A stretch of 5,147 nucleotides of DNA from Acidobacteriota bacterium (GTDB taxonomy: Bacteria; Acidobacteriota; Terriglobia; Terriglobales; Acidobacteriaceae). Under the pieces are notes generated by a model that was given only the letters and a program-made list of their open reading frames with translations, ran no database searches and was not told where the DNA came from. The position numbers were made by a program, and so were the translations under genes. The stretch covers positions 1 to 5,147 of the forward strand of contig JAJYSL010000320.1 in assembly GCA_021793595.1 (NCBI GenBank). The letters are read 5' to 3'. Of this stretch, positions 1 to 5,147 are shown one piece after another (the stretch's first letter is position 1; the number at the start of each line of letters is the position of its first letter).

Positions 1-1070
1 TGTTGCTGGCGCAGCGAATCGTCTTTCAGGGACGTTCGGAAGGCACCGTGTATATCTTCGCGCGACTTGCGGAACTTGCCCTGCGGGCCCGCCAATATCT
101 AATGATCGCCGCCGTCATTCTGCTGCTTTGTTTATTGGCAGCGATGGTAGCGACCGTGTCATTCCGACGGCAGGTCGCCAAGCCAATCATTGAACTGGCG
201 GAGATGTCGCGCGCGGTATCTCGCGACCGCAATTACTCCCTGCGCGCCCCGCCAAGCCCCGACCGCGATGAGGTTTCCGTACTGATCGAATCCTTCAATG
301 AAATGCTGACACAGATTGAGCAACGCGATCTGGCGCTGCGCCGTGCGCGCGATGAGTTGGAAGAGCGGGTACAGGAGCGCACCGCGGAATTGAAAACCGC
401 CAATCGCGAGCTGGAGGCCTTCTCGTATACCGTTGCGCACGATCTTCGCGGACCTCTCGACGCGGTCAGCGGCATTGGTTATCTGCTGCAGAAGGACTAT
501 GGGAGTGAGATGAACCCGCAAGGGCAGGAAATGCTGGACAGCCTGCGCCGTTCGTCGGCGAAAATGGCGGCCCTCATCGACGATTTGTTGAATCTTTCCC
601 GTGCCGGAACCTCCAGTTTGGAGCGGTCTACCGTGAATTTAAGCCAGATCGCAGCGTCGATCGCCGACGAACTGAAAACAGCGGAGCCGGATCGAGATGT
701 ATTTTTCAAGATCGCGCCTGGAGTCGTGGTGCTGGCCGACGCCGGGTTGATGCGGGTGGCACTGGAGAATCTGCTGCGAAACTCCTGGAAATACACGTCG
801 AAAAACCTGGCAGCCCGCATTGAGTTTGGATTCCGGCGGATCGGTTCGCAGGTCACCTACTTCGTGAAAGACAACGGCGCCGGGTTTAATCCGGAGTTTG
901 CGGACCGCCTGTTTAAGCCGTTTCAACGACTGCATACCCAGGGCGAATTCGCCGGCACGGGCGTTGGACTCGCGACCGTGCAGCGGATTATCTCCCGCCA
1001 TGGCGGCAGGATATGGGCGGAGGGCGCGGTGGACCAGGGAGCTACGTTTTATTTTGTGCTGGACGCCTGA
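1..1070 (+). CDS. Membrane sensor histidine kinase, 5'-truncated (HAMP, HisKA, HATPase_c)
   Basis: A two-component sensor kinase of the inner membrane that should autophosphorylate on histidine and pass phosphate to a response regulator. The frame is open at the left edge (first whole codon at base 3), so the N-terminus is missing. Residues are counted from that codon. Residues 1-32 look like the end of an extracytoplasmic sensory domain of CHASE8 type. A membrane span covers about 33-53 and a HAMP linker about 54-108 (KPIIELA; the RNYSLRA stretch). A charged coiled coil runs about 108-138. The H-box is FSYTVAHDLRGPL with the phospho-acceptor at H146. The ATPase domain has the N-box (ENLLRNSWKYT, N257 and N260), DNGAGF (290-295), FKPFQRL and GTGVGL (318-323). 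All catalytic motifs are intact. The H-box wording resembles phytochrome-type kinases. No receiver-domain gene follows directly, so the partner is upstream, distant or unknown. The sensed signal cannot be read. Confidence 0.93.
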   Translation, partial: LLAQRIVFQGRSEGTVYIFARLAELALRARQYLMIAAVILLLCLLAAMVATVSFRRQVAKPIIELAEMSRAVSRDRNYSLRAPPSPDRDEVSVLIESFNEMLTQIEQRDLALRRARDELEERVQERTAELKTANRELEAFSYTVAHDLRGPLDAVSGIGYLLQKDYGSEMNPQGQEMLDSLRRSSAKMAALIDDLLNLSRAGTSSLERSTVNLSQIAASIADELKTAEPDRDVFFKIAPGVVVLADAGLMRVALENLLRNSWKYTSKNLAARIEFGFRRIGSQVTYFVKDNGAGFNPEFADRLFKPFQRLHTQGEFAGTGVGLATVQRIISRHGGRIWAEGAVDQGATFYFVLDA

Positions 1071-1247
1071 AGCATGGGCAAACAAAATCTCCCCCTGCGA
1101 CCGCAAGGATGTGGGCTGGGCTGTCCTGCCCTCTCCCGGAACAAGGCCCGCCAGTCTCATCAAGAGCGCTCCAGGAAATGCCGTGATATTTATAAAATTC
1201 TTACACTTCCAAGAGACTTTTAAGGCGAGGAAAAACCAGCAGGGACG

Positions 1248-1253
1248 TATAAT
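1248..1253 (+). promoter_or_regulatory. Candidate -10 promoter element (TATAAT)
   Basis: A perfect TATAAT hexamer sits in the only long gene-free interval, upstream of and in the same direction as the oxidase operon. No good -35 hexamer is found 16-18 bases upstream (that region reads GCGAGG) and there is no extended -10 TG, so the call rests on the -10 match and context. If used, the transcript would begin around 1260 and carry a leader of roughly 245 bases before the first start codon. Confidence 0.35.
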
Positions 1254-1270
1254 CGATTGAGAAAGATTAT
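1249..1270. repeat. Inverted repeat overlapping the candidate -10
   Basis: ATAATC (1249-1254) and GATTAT (1265-1270) form a 6-base inverted repeat with a 10-base spacer. The left arm lies inside the TATAAT hexamer, a plausible place for a repressor to bind. A second, weaker inverted repeat (CGATT at 1306-1310, AATCG at 1319-1323) follows. Both are short and AT-rich enough to arise by chance, and no regulator family is recognised. Confidence 0.25.
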
Positions 1271-1491
1271 TGATTGCCAGTTCGACTGCATACATTCGTT
1301 CCCTGCGATTCGATGGAAAATCGTATAGTCACTTCATAGGTCAACCAACGCAATTCGGTGCATGCCGCAACCGTCCATTTCGAGATGAAGATGCTCCGAA
1401 TCTTGAATTTGACCGGCGACGGAAGCTATGCCCTCTGTCGTCATAACTGGAAACGCCAGACGACTCTGGGACGAAAGACATTGTTGCGGAT

Positions 1492-1498
1492 GGAGGTG
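1492..1498 (+). promoter_or_regulatory. Shine-Dalgarno site of the 56-codon gene
   Basis: GGAGGTG lies 8 bases before the ATG at 1507, a near-perfect anti-16S match at good spacing. It is the main reason to accept the short gene at 1507 as real rather than as chance reading frame. Confidence 0.75.
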
Positions 1499-1506
1499 CT
1501 TGAAGG

Positions 1507-1677
1507 ATGGCGAAACCCGGTCCTGAGCCGTTTTCGCATCAACAGCGCTGGTTCGTGGTCCTGCTCCTGTTGCTGGGAGCGATCTTGACTGTCAGCGCGA
1601 TTTGCTACTTCGACCGGCAATCTCCGGCCCGGCGTCGTACGGGGCCCGCACATTCCCAGGGGAGCGGCCAATCATGA
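1507..1677 (+). CDS. Small single-span membrane protein (56 aa) leading the oxidase operon
   Basis: An unrecognised 56-residue protein, too short for usual length cut-offs. The sequence shows a short polar N-terminus (MAKPGPEPFSHQQRW), one strongly hydrophobic segment at about residues 15-34 (FVVLLLLLGAILTVSAI and following) and a basic tail (DRQSPARRR and onward). This fits a single membrane helix, and the arginines suggest a cytoplasmic C-terminus. The start is well defined: an in-frame TGA at 1501-1503 excludes a longer protein, and GGAGGTG is ideally placed. Its TGA overlaps the ATG of the oxidase gene as ATGA, so the two are probably translationally coupled. By position it could be an accessory or assembly subunit of the oxidase, in the way small CcoQ-, CcoS- or CcoM-type helices serve other cbb3 enzymes. 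I see no sequence match to any of these, so the function is open. Confidence 0.72.
   Translation: MAKPGPEPFSHQQRWFVVLLLLLGAILTVSAICYFDRQSPARRRTGPAHSQGSGQS
1658..1664 (+). promoter_or_regulatory. Shine-Dalgarno site deciding the oxidase start
   Basis: AGGGGAG ends 9 bases before the ATG at 1674. It supports that start over the in-frame TTG at 1602, which would add 24 residues without membrane or cbb3-like character and would overlap the 56-codon gene much more deeply. Confidence 0.7.
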
Positions 1678-4274
1678 CGGAAGTTGCAGAACGCGAACGG
1701 GTACCGGTAGCGAAGGGCCTGGTACGGGCGCATACATACGCGGCATTTATCGGCCTGTTTGTGTCGGCGCTGTTCGGGTTGGCTGTCTCCCTCAAGTTTC
1801 ATGTTCCCGACTTCCTAACCAATCATGCCCCGTTGACCTGGGGACGGCTGCGGTTCGACCACACCCAAGGCATTCTGTATGCCTGGCTGGGAAATGCGTT
1901 CCTGGCGTTTATCTACTACGCCGTCCCTTTCCTGACCCGCCGCCGCGTTACCAGCGAACGGCTGGGCTGGTTCATGTTTGTCGTCTACAACTGTGTAGCT
2001 GTGCTGGGCGGTTGGACGCTGGTCTTGATGGGCGTGCTGCAGCCCCTGGAATGGGCAGAGTTTCCTCTGGCAATTGCGGCGGTGATCGAGTGCTGCTTCA
2101 TTCTAATGATTGTGCAGTTTGGACTTCCGTTTCTGAAATGCGGCGCTTCCGAACTGTATGTTTCCGGCTGGTATTTGTTGGGCGGAATTACCTTTACCAC
2201 CCTCGCGTATCCGCTCGGCAACATTGTTCCTAATCTGCTTCCCGGAGCCATGGGAGCAGCCTTCAGTGGGCTTTGGATCCACGACTCGGTCGGACTTTTC
2301 GTCACGCCGCTGGCTGTTGCCATCGAGTACTTTGTCATCTCTGCGGTCACACGCAAGCCCATCTACAGCCACTTTTATTCCATGGTCGGATTCTGGCTGT
2401 TGTTCCTGGTCTATCCGCTGAATGGGCTGCACCATTACCTGTATTCCTCCCTGCCGATGATGGCGCAGCATGTCTCGGAGGCCGCATCCATCTACCAGGG
2501 AATCGATGTCATCCTGGTAGTCACCAACCTGCTGCTTTCCATTGCCATTGCTGCCGAAGGCACGGTGTTGAAGGACGTGCCGATGCGCTACATCTGGACC
2601 AGCATCGTGCTGTATCTGGTGGTCAGCATTCAGGGCTCCGTGCAGGCAGTGATGGCATTCAATCGCTTCATCCATTTCACCGACTGGGTGATCGGCCACT
2701 CGCATCTGGCAATGATCGGCTTTGCCTCCTTCGCCGCCATGGGCGGTCTGAGTCATGTGTGGCAGCGAATGCCGGGCGTTCGCCATAGTCGCCGGGCTTT
2801 GGCATGGTCGTACTGGCTGCTGCTAATCGGGCTGGGACTGATGGTGCTTGATCTCACCGGGGCGGGGCTGGTGCAGGCAAGTCTGTGGCAGAGGCACCTT
2901 CCATGGATCGATTCCGTCCGCGCTTCCCGCCCCTACTGGATCTTCCGCACAGCGGATGGATTGATTCTGCTGGCTGGTTTTGTCTCCTTTGCGTGCAGCT
3001 TCGTGACGGGCGAGAAAAATCCGTCCGGTTTTCTTGGCCTGGAGCGCACCTCCGACGCCTACCGCCTTCCCACTCACGACAAAGCCGATTCCTGGTTTAC
3101 TACCGCTTATGCCGCTACGTTTGGCGCTGGCGTGGTATTTTTCTTCCTCTCGTTTCTGATGCTCGGCGTGTATCCAGCCATTCACCTGCATGAGTCCATT
3201 GAGAAGAACACCCCGGCCGGGGTAAATCTCGCGTTGACTCCTGCCGAACGGCGAGGCGAGAAGCTGTACGCGATCAACGGGTGTGCGTATTGCCACACGC
3301 TGCAAGTGAGATCTACCCCTGCCGATGAGTGGCGCTTTGGCAAACCCACCCAGGCATGGGAGACGCAGAGGGAATATCCACAAATGTGGGGCACCCGACG
3401 CATCGGGCCAGACCTGGCGCGGGAATCCGGCAAGCGCCCGGACGATTGGCAACTGGTCCATCTGTACGATCCGCGCTACGTGGTACCGGATTCCATGATG
3501 CCCGCGTTTCCATGGCTCTTTAAGGGGTCGCCCGACCGGCCCAGCCAGGATGCCCTCGATCTGGTGGCGTATCTGAATACTCTGGGACGTGCCGAGGCCC
3601 GGCTTTCCCCGACCCCACCGGCTCCGGTCTACGTGATGCCTGTGGCTGCCCCGGTGGATGATCTGGCGCAGGGCCGCAGAGTCTTTTTGCAGAACTGCTC
3701 CGGATGTCACGGCGTCGCGGCGAATGGCCAATCGATTGGCGGTCGCGATCTGCGGCCCGTTGCTTTCGATCTGGCAGGATTTCGGCTCTCCGACGACCTT
3801 ATTTGGCAGGCGATGGAGCAGGGTGTCCCAGGATCGTCGATGCCCTCATGGCACATGCTGCCATCTTCAGATTTTCGTGCTGTTGCGGACTATGTCGCTT
3901 GGCTTGGAAAAGAAAATTCGCTCCCTTCCGCTCAAATGGCTGCTTCGCCGCAGGTGCTGATGGAAGCTGGGAAGAGGGTCTACTCGACCCACTGCGCCAG
4001 TTGCCATGGCGACGATGGGAAGGGCGACGGACCGGTCGGCATGGTGTTGGTGCCGCATCCGGCCGACTTTCATCAGGTAATGCCGTCGTATTCGGCGGCG
4101 GCTGAGATACTCCGCTCCGGCGTACCGGGAAGCGGAATGCCGGCGTTCCCACTGCTGACGCCCGCGGAGGTCCAGGCGGTCACCTATTACATGCGCTCGT
4201 TTTATCAGGAGCCAACGGATAAGCAACCCTCGGTTGCGCCGTCCGCTTCTGCCCAGATGGGAGACATGCAATGA
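1674..4274 (+). CDS. ccoNO: Fused cbb3-type cytochrome c oxidase: CcoN-CcoO plus two CcoP-like cytochrome c domains
   Basis: An 866-residue terminal oxidase of the cytoplasmic membrane that should reduce O2 to water with electrons from cytochrome c. Residues 1-445 are CcoN, with about 12 membrane spans. H63 (GRLRFDHTQ) and H344 fit the low-spin heme b ligands and H342 (TDWVIGHSH) the heme b3 ligand. H203, H253 and H254 fit CuB. Y247 lies six residues before H253, where the cross-linked tyrosine belongs. The pair E126/E129 (EWAE) matches the conserved EYAE motif. Residues 446-640 are CcoO: an anchor helix at about 476-500, CAYCH at 537-541, RIGPDLAR, and axial M609 in SMMPAFPW. After a proline-rich linker (641-660) come cytochrome c domains with CSGCH (675-679, M723) and CASCH (774-778, M822). 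Normal cbb3 enzymes use separate N, O and P chains, and the CcoP anchor helix is absent here. I start at ATG 1674. The N and O assignments are firm; orthology of the tail to CcoP is uncertain. Confidence 0.95.
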   Translation: MTEVAERERVPVAKGLVRAHTYAAFIGLFVSALFGLAVSLKFHVPDFLTNHAPLTWGRLRFDHTQGILYAWLGNAFLAFIYYAVPFLTRRRVTSERLGWFMFVVYNCVAVLGGWTLVLMGVLQPLEWAEFPLAIAAVIECCFILMIVQFGLPFLKCGASELYVSGWYLLGGITFTTLAYPLGNIVPNLLPGAMGAAFSGLWIHDSVGLFVTPLAVAIEYFVISAVTRKPIYSHFYSMVGFWLLFLVYPLNGLHHYLYSSLPMMAQHVSEAASIYQGIDVILVVTNLLLSIAIAAEGTVLKDVPMRYIWTSIVLYLVVSIQGSVQAVMAFNRFIHFTDWVIGHSHLAMIGFASFAAMGGLSHVWQRMPGVRHSRRALAWSYWLLLIGLGLMVLDLTGAGLVQASLWQRHLPWIDSVRASRPYWIFRTADGLILLAGFVSFACSFVTGEKNPSGFLGLERTSDAYRLPTHDKADSWFTTAYAATFGAGVVFFFLSFLMLGVYPAIHLHESIEKNTPAGVNLALTPAERRGEKLYAINGCAYCHTLQVRSTPADEWRFGKPTQAWETQREYPQMWGTRRIGPDLARESGKRPDDWQLVHLYDPRYVVPDSMMPAFPWLFKGSPDRPSQDALDLVAYLNTLGRAEARLSPTPPAPVYVMPVAAPVDDLAQGRRVFLQNCSGCHGVAANGQSIGGRDLRPVAFDLAGFRLSDDLIWQAMEQGVPGSSMPSWHMLPSSDFRAVADYVAWLGKENSLPSAQMAASPQVLMEAGKRVYSTHCASCHGDDGKGDGPVGMVLVPHPADFHQVMPSYSAAAEILRSGVPGSGMPAFPLLTPAEVQAVTYYMRSFYQEPTDKQPSVAPSASAQMGDMQ
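4259..4263 (+). promoter_or_regulatory. Shine-Dalgarno site of the CcoQ-like gene
   Basis: GGGAG lies 7 bases before the ATG at 4271, inside the last codons of the oxidase gene. It supports re-initiation at the ATGA overlap. Confidence 0.55.
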
Positions 4275-4486
4275 CAGCCTACCTGCTGGGAGCCGCCACC
4301 CTGATTCTGCTGGTGCTTATTTTCTGGCGTCGCGCCTCTCCGGAGTTTCGCAGGAAAAGCGAGCAGCCGAAATATCAGTTTCTTGCCAACCTGGGATTCC
4401 GGCCCGACGTGAATTCCAGGGACGAAGCTTCCAACCAACCTGTCAATCCTGAACCGAAAGGACCCCATGAAGAGCCTAAGTCGTAG
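4271..4486 (+). CDS. Small single-span membrane protein, CcoQ-like (71 aa)
   Basis: A 71-residue protein with one N-terminal membrane helix at about residues 3-19 (AYLLGAATLILLVLIFW), followed at once by a basic stretch (RRASPEFRRKSE) and a hydrophilic tail rich in proline, asparagine and glutamate. This suggests the N-terminus outside and the tail in the cytoplasm. CcoQ, a short single-helix subunit that stabilises cbb3 oxidases, has the same design and is usually encoded between ccoO and ccoP. Here O and P-like parts are fused, so the only place left is after the fusion, where this gene lies. The ATG overlaps the oxidase stop as ATGA, indicating coupled translation. The CcoQ label comes from size, topology and position, not from recognised sequence identity, and the tail is longer than in typical CcoQ. 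It could equally be a lineage-specific accessory helix. Confidence 0.8.
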   Translation: MTAYLLGAATLILLVLIFWRRASPEFRRKSEQPKYQFLANLGFRPDVNSRDEASNQPVNPEPKGPHEEPKS

Positions 4487-5147
4487 GTCGTTTGTTACTG
4501 CCGCTGTCGCAGGAGCTGCCTCCTTGAGCGCCATCGGACCGCTGTCCAACGTTGCGGACGCGCAACTGGTCGCCACCACCAAGGACTGGAACCTTACCGA
4601 CTTCGATCGTCTGGCGAAGAATCCAGCTCGCGTCAAGCAGGTCTATGACATCAGCGCCATCGGAGGCGGGAAGTTCCTGAATAACATCAAGAACTCTCTG
4701 AATGGGTTGCACTTCGGGTTCGGGATTCCCAACGACCAGATCAAAGTGGTAGCCGCGCTGCATGGGCCGGCGAACATGCTCAATTTCGACGACACAATCT
4801 GGGACAAATACAAGATTGGAGCTTGGCTGAACGTGGAAGATCCCGCCACCGGAATGCCGGCAACCAGAAATCCTTTTTACCCCAGCAAGGGCGGCACCGC
4901 GATGCACTATCCATCGCAGAATCCGGATAGTGAGCACTCGATTTATCAGGACACCAGTATTGCGGCGTTGCGTCATCGCGGCGTGCAGTTTCTCAGTTGC
5001 CATACAGCGATCGAAGAACAGGTGCGCAAGCTGATCCCGCACAATCATTTGTCGGTTCAGCCGGAAGAGGTGGTGAAAGATATGGTGGCGCACGCGCTAC
5101 CCGGCGTGCTGGTTGTGGCGGCCATGGTGGCGGCCATTGCGCTGTTG
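4467..5147 (+). CDS. Tat-exported DsrE-like family protein, 3' end outside window
   Basis: The frame runs open for 227 codons to the right edge, so the C-terminus is missing. The N-terminus is a twin-arginine signal: SRRSFV at residues 5-10, a hydrophobic stretch at about 11-26, and a likely peptidase site after ADA (about residue 32). Export across the membrane in a folded state is predicted. The mature part resembles the exported DsrE-like proteins often annotated as Tat-signal proteins: FDRLAKN and VYDIS early, then VVAALHGPANMLNFDD, WDKYKIG, NVEDPATG, RGVQFLSCHTAI with a cysteine at 178, and LPGVLVVAAMVAAIALL near the edge. DsrE-type proteins handle sulfur or small thiol chemistry, but the substrate here is unknown. 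The start ATG follows AAAGGA (4457-4462) closely and overlaps the preceding gene by 20 bases in another frame, so it belongs to the oxidase operon. Export and topology are fairly sure; family membership is from memory of conserved wording. Confidence 0.8.
   Translation, partial: MKSLSRRSFVTAAVAGAASLSAIGPLSNVADAQLVATTKDWNLTDFDRLAKNPARVKQVYDISAIGGGKFLNNIKNSLNGLHFGFGIPNDQIKVVAALHGPANMLNFDDTIWDKYKIGAWLNVEDPATGMPATRNPFYPSKGGTAMHYPSQNPDSEHSIYQDTSIAALRHRGVQFLSCHTAIEEQVRKLIPHNHLSVQPEEVVKDMVAHALPGVLVVAAMVAAIALL

Larger units (their letters stand above)
1071..1506. other. Gene-free interval / probable leader of the oxidase operon
   Basis: About 436 bases lie between the kinase stop and the next supported start. 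Reading frames here are short, lack ribosome binding sites and resemble no family I recognise. The part around 1180-1330 is visibly more AT-rich than the flanking genes and holds the candidate promoter and inverted repeats listed separately. I see no strong GC hairpin with a T-run behind the kinase gene. The interval probably carries the control region of the downstream operon. I recognise no FNR box (TTGAT-N4-ATCAA), which would have been the expected anaerobic control site for a cbb3 oxidase. Confidence 0.6.

Noticed and set aside
1112..1131. Possible terminator hairpin behind the kinase gene (GGGC...GCCC)
   Set aside because: The stem is only four pairs long and no T-run follows, so it does not support a terminator call.
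1074..1223. 49-codon + strand frame beginning ATG just after the kinase stop
   Set aside because: It has no ribosome binding site of its own, no hydrophobic or domain pattern, and runs into the AT-rich control region. It looks like chance reading frame.
1358..1588. 76-codon + strand frame upstream of the oxidase
   Set aside because: It has no Shine-Dalgarno, no recognisable domain and an irregular composition, and its 3' half overlaps the better supported 56-codon gene in another frame.
1602..1673. 24-residue N-terminal extension of the oxidase from a TTG start
   Set aside because: The stretch has no cbb3-like character and overlaps the 56-codon gene deeply. The ATG at 1674 has a good Shine-Dalgarno and gives a normal CcoN N-terminus.
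1674..3010. Nitric oxide reductase (NorB) instead of an oxygen-reducing CcoN
   Set aside because: The active-site tyrosine (Y247) is present at the cbb3 spacing, and a clear CcoO domain follows. NorB-type enzymes lack this tyrosine and pair with a NorC-type subunit.
2823..3731. 302-codon open frame on the - strand opposite the oxidase
   Set aside because: It is antisense to a gene with firm domain evidence, shows no family signal, and is explained by codon bias of the + strand gene. The same holds for the - strand frames at 639-1295, 2103-2786 and 4476-5093.
5115..5138. Tandem 12-base near-repeat GTGGCGGCCATG / GTGGCGGCCATT
   Set aside because: It encodes a VAAM-VAAI hydrophobic strand in the DsrE-like protein and fits the family's conserved wording there. 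A two-copy coding coincidence is enough to explain it.

Overview
The window is bacterial: genes are packed on the + strand with Shine-Dalgarno sites and overlapping stop/start codons. The best guess at origin is a soil-type Acidobacteriota or a similar chemoorganotroph. This rests on the fused cbb3-type oxidase, the moderately GC-rich coding and the Tat-exported DsrE-like protein beside it. No rRNA or other phylogenetic marker is present, so the assignment is inference only.

Layout, all on the + strand. (1) 1-1070 is the 3' part of a membrane sensor histidine kinase whose 5' end lies outside the window. (2) 1071-1506 has no convincing gene. It holds a perfect TATAAT hexamer overlapping a small inverted repeat and probably supplies the promoter and leader of what follows. 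(3) 1507-5147 is one tightly coupled operon of four genes: a 56-codon single-span membrane protein (1507-1677); an 866-codon cytochrome oxidase fusion (1674-4274); a 71-codon CcoQ-like single-span protein (4271-4486); and a Tat-exported DsrE-like protein (4467 to the right edge, incomplete). The first two junctions are 4-base ATGA overlaps and the third is a 20-base overlap, which points to translational coupling.

The centre of the window is the oxidase. One polypeptide carries a complete CcoN-type catalytic subunit (12 predicted membrane spans, all six heme/CuB histidines and the active-site tyrosine). It continues through a CcoO-type membrane-anchored mono-heme cytochrome c into two tandem cytochrome c domains standing where CcoP would be. 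Electrons would enter at the C-terminal c-type hemes outside the membrane, pass the CcoO heme and then the low-spin heme b, and reduce O2 at the heme b3-CuB site. Canonical cbb3 oxidases use separate N, O and P polypeptides. Here the topology lets the CcoP membrane anchor be dispensed with, and a proline-rich linker stands in its place. The two small membrane proteins that bracket the fusion are candidate accessory subunits or assembly factors.

No mobile element, CRISPR array, tRNA or rRNA is visible. The points most worth follow-up are the three-part oxidase fusion with its CcoP-like but possibly non-orthologous tail, the 56-codon gene that length cut-offs would miss, and the DsrE-like exported protein wired into the oxidase operon.
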